DNA from: Nitrospinaceae bacterium UBA3496
Lineage (GTDB): Bacteria; UBA8248
Reading direction: 5' to 3'
Assembly: GCA_002377645.1 (NCBI GenBank)
Contig: DFQF01000070.1
Coordinates: 34,244 to 98,243 of the forward strand
Length of the DNA: 64,000 bases
A program made the translations under genes and the position numbers. Below the pieces are notes generated by a model. The model saw nothing but the letters and a program-made list of their open reading frames with translations, was not told where the DNA came from and made no database searches. This document shows positions 7,034 through 15,204 of the stretch, piece after piece. The first letter of the stretch is position 1. Each line of letters begins with the position of its first letter.

Positions 7034-10000
7034 TCAAGTAAGATCTTTATCCAAAAAAGAAGTTTCTAAGCAACTTAAAATTTGTTCAATGTACTTTGAA
7101 CTTTCTTCCCATGAAACGGATACTTCCACACTGAAATCATAATTGTCATTAAAAATAATTGTTGGAATAGCAAGTAGTTTTTCTGGAAATTTATACTCTC
7201 CGGGAATTAATCTTATCCAAAGTTTTTTCCCACTAACCCGCAAAAGTGCAATTTTCAATTGTCTAGCACGTATACGAATCCGAGTTACTTCAAAAAGACG
7301 CGAAACTTCATCCGGAAATTTTCCAAAACGTTCAAATAATTCGTCATGGATTTCATCTAGTTCAAGAATCGATTTCAAATTAGATATCCGGTGATATATT
7401 TCAAGTCTTACATCTCTTTCCTCAATCCATGAAGAAGGCATAGAACCATTAATCGGCAAAATAATTTCTGGTTCATGGAACCTAGAAGTTATTCCTTTGG
7501 CGTCATTTACTATTTCTTCTAAAATCCTACAATACATTTCGAAACCTACGGAAGCAATATGCCCTGATTGTTTATGCCCTAGCAAATTACCTGAACCTCG
7601 TATTTCAAGATCTCTCATAGCAATTTTAAAACCTTGTCCAACAGATCTTACATCTTGAATTGCCTGAAGTCGTTCCTTTTCCTGACCTTTTAATTTCTTA
7701 ATAGAAGGAACCATTAAATATACATGAGCTTGGTGTCGGTCTCTACCTACCCTGCCACGCAGTTGATATAGTTGAGCCAAACCAAATCTATCAGCTCGAT
7801 TGATTATTATGGTATTAACTGATGGAATGTCTAGTCCACTTTCTACTATCGACGTACTTAACAAAACATCTACTTCTCTAGAAACAAACTTATGCATAAT
7901 CTCTTCTAATTTTTTTTCTGACATTTGACCATGTGCTACTAAAATTTTAGATTCGGGTAAGCATTTAACTAAAAGTTCATTTATAGCATCCAAAGAACTA
8001 ATTCTATTATGAACGAAAAAAACTTGTCCCCCTCTTAAAAGTTCTCTTTTTATAGCCCTAGAAATTACTTCCTCATCAAAATCACATATATACGTCCGCG
8101 GAGGAAGCCTATCTCTAGGTGGAGTCTCAATTACACTTAAATCTCTAGTTCCTGAGAGTGCTAATTGCAGGGTTCTTGGAATAGGGGTAGCCGTAAGAGT
8201 CAAAACATCTACTCCAATACTAATTTTCTTAAATTTTTCTTTATGACTCACTCCAAATTTATGTTCTTCATCAACTATCAACAAACCCAGATTGTGAAAT
8301 GAAACATCATTTTGAAGAATCCTATGAGTTCCAATTAAAATATCAATTTTTGAATCTGAAAGTTCACCTAGAATCCTTAATTGTTCTTTCTTTGTTCTAA
8401 AACGAGACAACATTTCAACTTTTACCGGCAAATTTTTAAATCTTTCCTTAAAAACTTCAAAATGCTGATGTGCTAAAAGTGTCGTTGGAACAACAAGTCC
8501 AACTTGTTTTCCAGAAGAAATAGATCGTGTTGCAGCACGAATTGCAACTTCGGTTTTTCCAAAACCCACATCACCACACACAAGTCGATCCATTGGGGAA
8601 CCACTTTCCATATCAGAAAGTACGTCATTAATAGCCTGAAGTTGGCCAGGTGTTTCTTCGAATTCAAAATGAGAGTTCACTTCATTTTCAAAATTCACAT
8701 CAGCTTTAAATTGGAATCCTTGTGATTGATTTCTTTCTGCATAAAGACTAACAAGATCTTTCACCATCTCATTAATAGACTTCCTTACTTTATTTTTTGT
8801 CTGAGACCACCTAATACCATCTAGCTTGTCGAGTTTTGGAGAATCTGGACCACGATATTCATTAACTTTTTTAAGATCATGCATTGGGATGTAAAGCCTA
8901 TCTCCTCCAAAATATTCTAGTGCCATAAATTCATCTTTATCTTCCGAATCTTCAAAAAAGACTTCTCCAAGAAATCTACCTATTCCATATTCATCATGAA
9001 CAACACAATCTCCTTTTTTTAATTCTTTGATCCACTCTGAAGAAATCTGCAAAACATTATTTTCTGTCTGCCTTTTCTTAATATTCCCAAACAAATCTTC
9101 AACTTTAAAAAACAAAATATTTTCAGAAGGAATTCTAAGTCCAGCAGACAAAGATCCTTCTAATAAAATAAGTTGAGAAAATTTGAGTTCAGAACTATTT
9201 TCGACAGAAAAGATTGGAACTTTTATATCCCTTGCTTCCAATAAATTTTTGATTCTATATAATTCTGTTCGATCGCTAGCAACTAAAACTACTAGACACT
9301 TAGACAAAATCCATTTCTCTATCTGTTCAAAAAAATAATCGAATCTTCCTCTGAAATAATCGGTTGATTCGGTATAAAAAGGACTATTTTTTTCGATTTG
9401 TTCTGCTTTCAAACCGATATCAGAAGAAAGAGTTTCAAGCTCTAAAGTGGGCCAAAGTTCAACCAATTCAAAAAAATCATCGGGAGCAATCCATTTAAGC
9501 TTAGGGTCAAAACCTATGAGACCTCTCTCTGAGGAAAGCGAAAACTCCTCTTCTATCGAAGACCAAAACTGTTCTGATTCAGATAATAAATTTGACTTAT
9601 CAGCAAAAATCCATTGAGCATTTGATGGCACAAAATCAAAAAAAGTAGAAATATCTTCTGAGAATAAGGGTGACATATTTTCAATGCCTGGAAAATATTC
9701 TTCTGATTGAAACAATTCATACATTGTTTGTATCTTAAAATTACTATCTGAATCATCTTTCAAGAAAGATTCGAGTTTATTCGAACAAAGAACTATCTCC
9801 TCCTTACTCATCAAGATTTCTCTTGGAGGATAAAGCTCAGCTTTTTTAAAAGATCTGTTATTTCTTTGCGTGTCAGGATGAAACTTTTTTATTGAATCTA
9901 TTTCATCTCCTTTTAATTCAATTCTTGTTGGCATCTTAGAATGAGGTGAAAAAAAATCAATAATTCCACCGCGTACAGCAAATTCTCCTTTTGACTGAAC

Positions 10001-10507
10001 TACTGAACGTTTTTCATATTTCATTTCATTTAGAATCATCAATAAATCTTCATGCTTAAAATGTTCCCCTTCTTTAAGTGAAGTAACTTGTCCCAGAGAT
10101 TTTTTGAGATTGAATATTTTTTCTGAAATAGCTTTAAAAGTAGTTAAAAAGATTCCTCTAGCCTCACTTCTGAGGAAATTTATAGATCTAGAACGTTCAC
10201 CTAAGATATCAGACGATGGGGATAAAAATGAATAAGGGAATACATCTCTTGAAGGAAAAACATGCACACAATCATTTTCAAAAGGTGATTCATTCTGAAA
10301 ATTAATAAAAATAAGCAAATTCTTTTGAATTCTTCTAATTTCTTTTTCATCTTTCCCAAGATAAATAATGGAACTAGAATTTTTTATATATAGGGAACTT
10401 AAGCACCAAGCTACCGAAGCTTCATTGAAATTTGAAACTGGAACTTTTATTTCTTTATTTTTACTATAAGGTGTTGAGGAATGACTTATTTCCATTAGAC
10501 ATTTCAA
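7034..10507 (-). CDS. mfd: Transcription-repair coupling factor
   Basis: An Mfd of 1157 residues, full family length. It is a DNA translocase that removes RNA polymerase stalled at lesions and recruits UvrA. In order: a UvrB-like module (about 1-350, with FPSRDVFPYSFLSPSSDI and RGGIIDFFSP), the CarD-like RNA polymerase-interacting domain (GDCVVHDEYGIGRFLG near 500), and a RecG-like helicase core. The core has Walker A GDVGFGKTE near 645, DEEH box IVDEEHKFG near 744 and motif VI QLRGRVGRD. The C-terminal TRCF domain follows. The start is uncertain: TTG at 10507 or ATG at 10495, neither with a clear Shine-Dalgarno. It lies 7 bases after the RodZ-like gene. Confidence 0.95.
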   Translation of the reverse strand: MKCLMEISHSSTPYSKNKEIKVPVSNFNEASVAWCLSSLYIKNSSSIIYLGKDEKEIRRIQKNLLIFINFQNESPFENDCVHVFPSRDVFPYSFLSPSSDILGERSRSINFLRSEARGIFLTTFKAISEKIFNLKKSLGQVTSLKEGEHFKHEDLLMILNEMKYEKRSVVQSKGEFAVRGGIIDFFSPHSKMPTRIELKGDEIDSIKKFHPDTQRNNRSFKKAELYPPREILMSKEEIVLCSNKLESFLKDDSDSNFKIQTMYELFQSEEYFPGIENMSPLFSEDISTFFDFVPSNAQWIFADKSNLLSESEQFWSSIEEEFSLSSERGLIGFDPKLKWIAPDDFFELVELWPTLELETLSSDIGLKAEQIEKNSPFYTESTDYFRGRFDYFFEQIEKWILSKCLVVLVASDRTELYRIKNLLEARDIKVPIFSVENSSELKFSQLILLEGSLSAGLRIPSENILFFKVEDLFGNIKKRQTENNVLQISSEWIKELKKGDCVVHDEYGIGRFLGEVFFEDSEDKDEFMALEYFGGDRLYIPMHDLKKVNEYRGPDSPKLDKLDGIRWSQTKNKVRKSINEMVKDLVSLYAERNQSQGFQFKADVNFENEVNSHFEFEETPGQLQAINDVLSDMESGSPMDRLVCGDVGFGKTEVAIRAATRSISSGKQVGLVVPTTLLAHQHFEVFKERFKNLPVKVEMLSRFRTKKEQLRILGELSDSKIDILIGTHRILQNDVSFHNLGLLIVDEEHKFGVSHKEKFKKISIGVDVLTLTATPIPRTLQLALSGTRDLSVIETPPRDRLPPRTYICDFDEEVISRAIKRELLRGGQVFFVHNRISSLDAINELLVKCLPESKILVAHGQMSEKKLEEIMHKFVSREVDVLLSTSIVESGLDIPSVNTIIINRADRFGLAQLYQLRGRVGRDRHQAHVYLMVPSIKKLKGQEKERLQAIQDVRSVGQGFKIAMRDLEIRGSGNLLGHKQSGHIASVGFEMYCRILEEIVNDAKGITSRFHEPEIILPINGSMPSSWIEERDVRLEIYHRISNLKSILELDEIHDELFERFGKFPDEVSRLFEVTRIRIRARQLKIALLRVSGKKLWIRLIPGEYKFPEKLLAIPTIIFNDNYDFSVEVSVSWEESSKYIEQILSCLETSFLDKDLT

Positions 10508-10514
10508 AAAAGAA

Positions 10515-10919
10515 TCAAGACATAAAAATGTAAATTACAACCAAAAGTAATAAAAGAAAAATTGTTATATAAAAACCATTAAGGAAACTTCTTCTCTCAT
10601 TTTTCAAAGTTGGTCTAAAAGATGAATCGCCCATTACCTCATCTAATTGAAAAATTCCTTTTTCCTGATCAAATTTGGTTAAAACATGCTCGGGGTCAAG
10701 TTTAAGTGATATCGCAACTGCCTTTAAGAAACCACGCGAAATAACATCTGCAGGCAGTGGGGAAAGATCATTTTCCTCAAAACATTCCAGATAAAATTTA
10801 CGGATTTTTGTTTCGTTAGAAATTTCCTCTAGGCTCATCTTAAGACCTTCTCTAGCAGACTTAAGATAACTACCTAAACGCTCTTCATTTTCCTGAGGGC
10901 TTACTTCAATTTCATTCAT
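10515..10919 (-). CDS. RodZ-like helix-turn-helix membrane protein, short form
   Basis: A 134-residue protein with an N-terminal HTH_25 domain (LGSYLKSAREGLKMSLEEISNETKI through VLTKFD, about 15-85). A basic linker and one transmembrane helix near the C-terminus (about 115-133) follow. This is the RodZ layout: cytoplasmic HTH contacting MreB and a membrane anchor. The periplasmic DUF4115 domain of full RodZ is missing, as the protein ends right after the helix. It lies between aroF and mfd on the same strand. A role in cell shape is inferred from family only. Confidence 0.7.
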   Translation of the reverse strand: MNEIEVSPQENEERLGSYLKSAREGLKMSLEEISNETKIRKFYLECFEENDLSPLPADVISRGFLKAVAISLKLDPEHVLTKFDQEKGIFQLDEVMGDSSFRPTLKNERRSFLNGFYITIFLLLLLVVIYIFMS

Positions 10920-10954
10920 ATTTGAACACCAAATTTTTCAATGAAGTAAGAAAA

Positions 10955-11974
10955 TTAGAATTCACGCTGAACCGCATTAGCAAAAACTTCAAGATCTCCC
11001 ATCAACTGCTTGAACATTTCGGGCTTCAAAGACTGAGCCCCATCAGACATTGCTTGAGAAGGATCCGGATGTACTTCAATCATAAGACCATCAGCGCCAC
11101 AAGCAATTGCAGCTTTAGCAAGTGGAGCAACAAATCTCCAAGCACCAGCAGCATGACTTGGATCAACGACAACTGGTAGGTGAGTAAGTTCCTTAAGAAC
11201 AGGAACCGCAGTTATATCTAAAGTATTGCGAGTTGAATTTTCGAAAGTTCTAATTCCTCTTTCACATAAAACAACATTCGGATTTCCTTGACTCAAAATA
11301 TATTCTGCAGACATCAGAAATTCTTCAATCGTTGTAGACATACCTCTTTTCAAGAAAACTGTCTTCTTTGTTGTACCCACTCTTTTCAACAAAGAAAAAT
11401 TTTGGATATTTCTAGCACCAATCTGCAAAACATCAGCATATTCACATACCAAATCAACATCTACAGTATCCATAACTTCTGTTTGAATTGGCAACCCTGT
11501 CTTTTCTCTAGCTTCTGCAAGAAGTTTAAGTCCTTCTTCGGCCATTCCTTGGAAACTATATGGGGATGTTCTAGGTTTATAAGCACCTCCTCTAAGAACG
11601 TGACCACCACCGTCTTTTACAGCATCAGCAGAAGATAATATTTGTTCTCTGCTTTCAACAGAACATGGTCCACCCACAACAACAATCTTTTCTCCTCCGA
11701 TTGTCACACCTTCTCCCATTGGCACAATACTTCTCTCAGGCATGCCTTCAGAACTTGCAAGTTTATAAGGTTTTAAAATTGGCACTACACTTTCAACACC
11801 TGGAAGAGTAACAAGAGATTCCAGCATATTCTTTCCTCTTTCATCTCCTACAGCACCAATAACAGTTCGTAAAACACCTTGAATAAGATGCTCTTCTAGG
11901 CCTAGTTCTCTAATTCTTTCGACAATCCTTTCAATCTCATCGGGGGTAGCATTCTGCTTCATAACAACTATCAT
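10955..11974 (-). CDS. aroF: 3-deoxy-7-phosphoheptulonate (DAHP) synthase, type I-beta
   Basis: A 339-residue enzyme that condenses phosphoenolpyruvate with erythrose-4-phosphate at the entry to the shikimate pathway. An N-terminal ferredoxin-like/ACT-related module ([21 protein letters not shown], about 1-70) is followed by the barrel domain. The barrel carries the metal Cys in [36 protein letters not shown] and VVDPSHAAG. The N-terminal module marks the I-beta form seen in Thermotoga and many bacteria. ATG at 11974 has AAGGAGA upstream. The leader contains an aromatic-rich frame and a terminator-like hairpin, suggesting attenuation control. Confidence 0.95.
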   Translation of the reverse strand: MIVVMKQNATPDEIERIVERIRELGLEEHLIQGVLRTVIGAVGDERGKNMLESLVTLPGVESVVPILKPYKLASSEGMPERSIVPMGEGVTIGGEKIVVVGGPCSVESREQILSSADAVKDGGGHVLRGGAYKPRTSPYSFQGMAEEGLKLLAEAREKTGLPIQTEVMDTVDVDLVCEYADVLQIGARNIQNFSLLKRVGTTKKTVFLKRGMSTTIEEFLMSAEYILSQGNPNVVLCERGIRTFENSTRNTLDITAVPVLKELTHLPVVVDPSHAAGAWRFVAPLAKAAIACGADGLMIEVHPDPSQAMSDGAQSLKPEMFKQLMGDLEVFANAVQREF

Positions 11975-12016
11975 CTCTATCTCCTTAGAGAGAGAAAAAT
12001 AAATAAAAGTTAAAAT

Positions 12017-12103
12017 TCAATAAAAAAAACAAAGGGATACTAACCCTGTAGTAAAAAAACAACAAGTCCAAAAAAAGTAGTAAAGCGATTTAATAAAGAT
12101 TAC
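12017..12103 (-). promoter_or_regulatory. Possible aromatic leader reading frame before aroF
   Basis: On the minus strand a short open frame runs between TAA (12106-12104) and TGA (12019-12017). It contains consecutive codons TAC TAC TTT TTT TGG (12082-12068), that is Tyr-Tyr-Phe-Phe-Trp, followed by Phe-Phe before a terminator-like hairpin. A perfect TATAAT lies just upstream on the same strand (12124-12119). This resembles a ribosome-mediated attenuation leader for an aromatic amino acid gene. Weak points: no ATG, GTG or TTG opens the frame (only ATC or ATT), no clear ribosome site is visible, and AT-rich DNA produces Phe codons easily. Confidence 0.4.
12022..12047 (-). terminator. Terminator-like hairpin in the aroF leader
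   Basis: Minus strand: AGGG (12047-12044), a 7-base loop, CCCT (12036-12033), two T, G, then eight T (12029-12022). The stem is only four pairs, but it is GC-rich and followed by a U-tract. It lies about 48 bases before the aroF start and within the aromatic leader frame, as an attenuator should. Confidence 0.45.
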
Positions 12104-12178
12104 TTATAACAAAATAAAATTATACTGAACAACTCCAATAAAAAGAAACTTAAAAAAAACCGTTTTCTTGAATTTAGT

Positions 12179-12207
12179 TTGACAAAAAAATATTTCAGAA
12201 AGATTAT
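12179..12207 (+). promoter_or_regulatory. Candidate promoter for the acyl-CoA dehydrogenase gene
   Basis: TTGACA (12179-12184) is a perfect -35 box, and GATTAT (12202-12207) follows after a 17-base spacer with four of six matches. It points toward the start at 12253, about 40 bases downstream. The 278-base gap 11975-12252 otherwise holds only the divergent aroF leader. Confidence 0.5.
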
Positions 12208-12252
12208 AAAAAACTATAGAATTTTTAAAATCTTGAAAGAGGACTTTAGATT

Positions 12253-13401
12253 ATGTTGTTTGATTTGGATGAATCTCAAAAGATGCTGAAAGAAACTGTT
12301 AGAGAACTATCTGAAAGACACATTAAACCTAGAGCATCTGAAATTGATGAAAAAGAAGAATATCCTGAGGATATTTTTCAACTCCTTAAAGAACATGAAC
12401 TATTGGGTATTTTCTTACCTGAAGAATATCATGGGGCAGGAATGGGTTTTCTTGGAGGTTGTATAGTTATAGAAGAAATAGCAAGATTTTGCTCAAACAG
12501 TCCTCTTTTTATAGTTTTGAATATGCTTTCTAGTAGAATAATTCAACTAAGTGGAAATCAAGAACAAAAGGATCAATATCTAAAAGGTTTGGCTAAAGGA
12601 GAGTTAAGAGGCTCTTATGCCTTGACTGAACCACATGCTGGTTCGGACGCAGGAAATATAAGGACTAGAGCATCCTTAGAAGGGGGAGAATGGGTACTGA
12701 ATGGAACAAAATGTTATTGTAGCGGACCTGACAAAGCTGATTTTATTACTGTTGCTGCAAAAACAGATTTTAACGCTGGGACTAAAGGTATCACTTACTT
12801 TATTGTACCAACTAATACAGATGGCTTCAGTATTGGTCGTCATGAAAAAAAAATGGGAATGAAGGGCATATCTACATGTATTCTAAATTTTGAAAACGTT
12901 GCAATTCCTAAAGAAAACCAAATTGGAGAACTTAATAAAGGATTTAAATCTGCAATGATCGGATTTAATCAAATGCGTCCTGCAATAGGCGCGCGAGCTG
13001 TTGGTCTTGCTCAAGGGTGTTTCGATTATGCAAAAAACTACTCTAAGGAAAGAGAAGCTTTTGGTACTTCAATTTCTAATTTTCAGGCAATCCAATTTAT
13101 GCTTGCAGATATGTTTATGCAAATTGAAGCATCTCGACTTTTGGTGCATAAAGCAGCGAGTCTAGTGGACACAGGTCAAATAGGAAAAGAAAATGCTCGT
13201 TACTTTTCTACTGCAAAAACATTTGCTGCAGATATGGCAATGAAAGTAGCTATAGATAGCATACAAATATTAGGAGGAGCTGGATATATGAAAGACCATC
13301 CACTAGAAAGATTCATGAGGGATGCAAAGCAAATACAAATAGTAGAAGGAACAAGCCAAATACAGCGACTGATCATCGCAAGAAACCTTTTAGATTCATA
13401 A
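12253..13401 (+). CDS. Acyl-CoA dehydrogenase
   Basis: A 382-residue FAD-dependent acyl-CoA dehydrogenase that introduces the alpha-beta double bond in acyl-CoA thioesters. The N-terminal helical domain (DESQKMLKETVRELSERHIKPRA), the FAD-binding middle (SYALTEPHAGSDAGNIRT, WVLNGTKCYCSGPDKAD) and the C-terminal bundle (REAFGTSISNFQAIQFMLADM, ILGGAGYMKDHPLERFMRDAK) are complete. Glu in QIVEGTSQIQRL is at the catalytic-base position of short/medium-chain members. Substrate chain cannot be told. ATG at 12253 has AGAGGA about 10 bases upstream. It leads into the maturation gene set starting 42 bases later, but a functional link is unproven. Confidence 0.92.
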   Translation: MLFDLDESQKMLKETVRELSERHIKPRASEIDEKEEYPEDIFQLLKEHELLGIFLPEEYHGAGMGFLGGCIVIEEIARFCSNSPLFIVLNMLSSRIIQLSGNQEQKDQYLKGLAKGELRGSYALTEPHAGSDAGNIRTRASLEGGEWVLNGTKCYCSGPDKADFITVAAKTDFNAGTKGITYFIVPTNTDGFSIGRHEKKMGMKGISTCILNFENVAIPKENQIGELNKGFKSAMIGFNQMRPAIGARAVGLAQGCFDYAKNYSKEREAFGTSISNFQAIQFMLADMFMQIEASRLLVHKAASLVDTGQIGKENARYFSTAKTFAADMAMKVAIDSIQILGGAGYMKDHPLERFMRDAKQIQIVEGTSQIQRLIIARNLLDS

Positions 13402-13442
13402 AAATAAATTATCAAACTTTTCAGAAAACAACTGGGAAAAGA

Positions 13443-14312
13443 GTGAAAAAAACATTTTCTAAGAATATAATTGAAAGTTCACTTGTTGTTATAAGAGGTG
13501 GTGGTGATATCGCTTCTGGTATAGTTCAAAAAATATTTCGTTCTGGTTTCCCAATAATTATTACAGAAACAGAAAATCCAACTATGGTCAGAAGAACTGT
13601 CTCCTTTGCTGAGTGTATATATTCTGGCCGAACTGAAATTGAAGGGCTATTTTCAGAAATGGTTCAGGGAGATTCATTGACTGAAAAATTTGATTCTGCT
13701 CTTAGTTTATTAGAAAAGAATATAATCCCTGTTCTAGTCGACCCAGAGTGTAAAATAGTTAAACTCGCAAAACCCCAAATCTTAATAGATGCAATTCTTG
13801 CAAAAAAAAATCTTGGCACACACAAAAATAGTGCAAAGATTGTAATTGGAGTAGGACCAGGCTTTAATGCTGGTTCAGATTGTCATGCAGTGATAGAAAC
13901 TGCAAGAGGACACGATATTGGTCGGATAATTTTCAGCGGGTTCGCCTCTGAGAATACTGGAGTACCCGGACCTATTGGAGGATATACAACCGAAAGACTT
14001 CTTCGTTCTCCTGCGAAAGGCAAATTTAAATCCATTAAAAAAATAGGGGACAAAGTATCTAAAGGAGACCTTGTAGCAAAAGTAGACGAACTGGAGATTT
14101 TTTCAGAGATACCTGGTGTTATTAGAGGATTAGTTAGGGACGATCTTTCAATTCCAAAAGGGTTTAAAGTTGGAGACATTGATCCCAGAGCAAAACCTGA
14201 ACACTGTATGACTATTTCAGACAAATCAAGAAGTATTGCAGGAGGCGTTCTTGAAGCAATACTCATTTTACTCAACGAGAAAACAATCAAAAAGAACGGA
14301 GTCCAAAATTGA
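13443..14312 (+). CDS. yqeB: YqeB-family molybdenum-hydroxylase/selenium maturation protein
   Basis: A 289-residue protein of the YqeB (EF2563) family, usually found beside yqeC and XdhC and linked to selenium-dependent molybdenum hydroxylases. Seen: an N-terminal nucleotide-binding loop VVIRGGGDIASGIVQKIFRSGF, then ETENPTMVRRTVSFAECIYSG, VLVDPECK, IGVGPGFNAGSDCHAVIETARGH and the C-terminal GDKVSKGDLVAKVD biotinyl-like fold region. Biochemical function is not established. The start is GTG at 13443 with GGGAAAAGA upstream. Its stop overlaps the TTG start of the next gene (TTGA). Confidence 0.85.
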   Translation: MKKTFSKNIIESSLVVIRGGGDIASGIVQKIFRSGFPIIITETENPTMVRRTVSFAECIYSGRTEIEGLFSEMVQGDSLTEKFDSALSLLEKNIIPVLVDPECKIVKLAKPQILIDAILAKKNLGTHKNSAKIVIGVGPGFNAGSDCHAVIETARGHDIGRIIFSGFASENTGVPGPIGGYTTERLLRSPAKGKFKSIKKIGDKVSKGDLVAKVDELEIFSEIPGVIRGLVRDDLSIPKGFKVGDIDPRAKPEHCMTISDKSRSIAGGVLEAILILLNEKTIKKNGVQN

Positions 14313-15193
14313 CTATCGAAATCCGAGAGGAAATCACAAAAAACGGGGTATATAAAATTGGCAGAAGTGAGATAAAAATCAATGAAAATATTGACAACCC
14401 TTACGTGCCTGATTCTCAGTTTTATCTACCCGTTGGAGATGATCTAGAAAAAACTGCTTGGGCCGTAAGCAAAGGACTTCCAGTAATTCTGATTGGAGAA
14501 ACAGGAGTCGGGAAAACTCTTTTAGTCCGTCACTTGGCTCAAATGACAAACAATGGATTTCGAAGAGTAAATTTGAATGGAATGACAACAGTAGATGAAT
14601 TTGTAGGTAAACTGATGATTAACGAAAAAGGCACTTATTGGGTCAATGGAATTCTTATAGATGCAATGGAATCAGGAGATTGGCTACTTATAGACGAAAT
14701 AAACGCATGCCTTCCTGAAATTGCTTTTTGTCTTCATAGTCTCCTTGACGATGACAAAATGATAGTTTTAACAGAATACGATGGAAGAATAATTAAACCA
14801 CATCCAAATTTTAGAGTTTTTGCAAGCATGAATCCTAACGAAGATAGACGCTATGCAGGAACAAAAGCTCTCAATGAAGCTTTGTTAGACCGATTTCCAG
14901 TATCTATAAGAATGGGTTATCTTCCTTACGAAATTGAAGTCGATGTTGTAATGAATCAAAGTGGAAATATGGACAAACAATTAGTTGGGAAAATGGTAAA
15001 TGTTGCAAATGACGTCAGAGAGGCCATTGAAAATGAAAAAATCTTTTGCACTTTTAGCACAAGAAGATTAATAGATTGGGCACGTATGTCCGAATCTTTT
15101 AGCGCTTCTGAATCAGCGATTTCTACAATTTACGGCAAAATAAATGAATTCGATGCAAAAGTTATCGAAGACATAATTGACAATTACTTTTAA
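14309..15193 (+). CDS. CobS/MoxR-like AAA+ ATPase
   Basis: A 294-residue AAA+ ATPase. Walker A GETGVGKT is at residues 63-70, Walker B WLLIDE at 125-130, sensor 1 FRVFASMNPN and the arginine-finger region LNEALLDRF. The stretch from KPHPNFRVFASMNP to RMGYLP resembles CobS, the ATPase partner of CobT in cobalt chelatase, and also CoxD/NirQ MoxR proteins. Such ATPases work with a VWA partner to remodel an enzyme or insert a metal, and the next gene encodes one. TTG at 14309 (CGGAG upstream) overlaps the yqeB stop by four bases, pointing to coupled translation. Confidence 0.85.
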   Translation: MTIEIREEITKNGVYKIGRSEIKINENIDNPYVPDSQFYLPVGDDLEKTAWAVSKGLPVILIGETGVGKTLLVRHLAQMTNNGFRRVNLNGMTTVDEFVGKLMINEKGTYWVNGILIDAMESGDWLLIDEINACLPEIAFCLHSLLDDDKMIVLTEYDGRIIKPHPNFRVFASMNPNEDRRYAGTKALNEALLDRFPVSIRMGYLPYEIEVDVVMNQSGNMDKQLVGKMVNVANDVREAIENEKIFCTFSTRRLIDWARMSESFSASESAISTIYGKINEFDAKVIEDIIDNYF

Positions 15194-15204
15194 AAAATAA
15201 ACCT

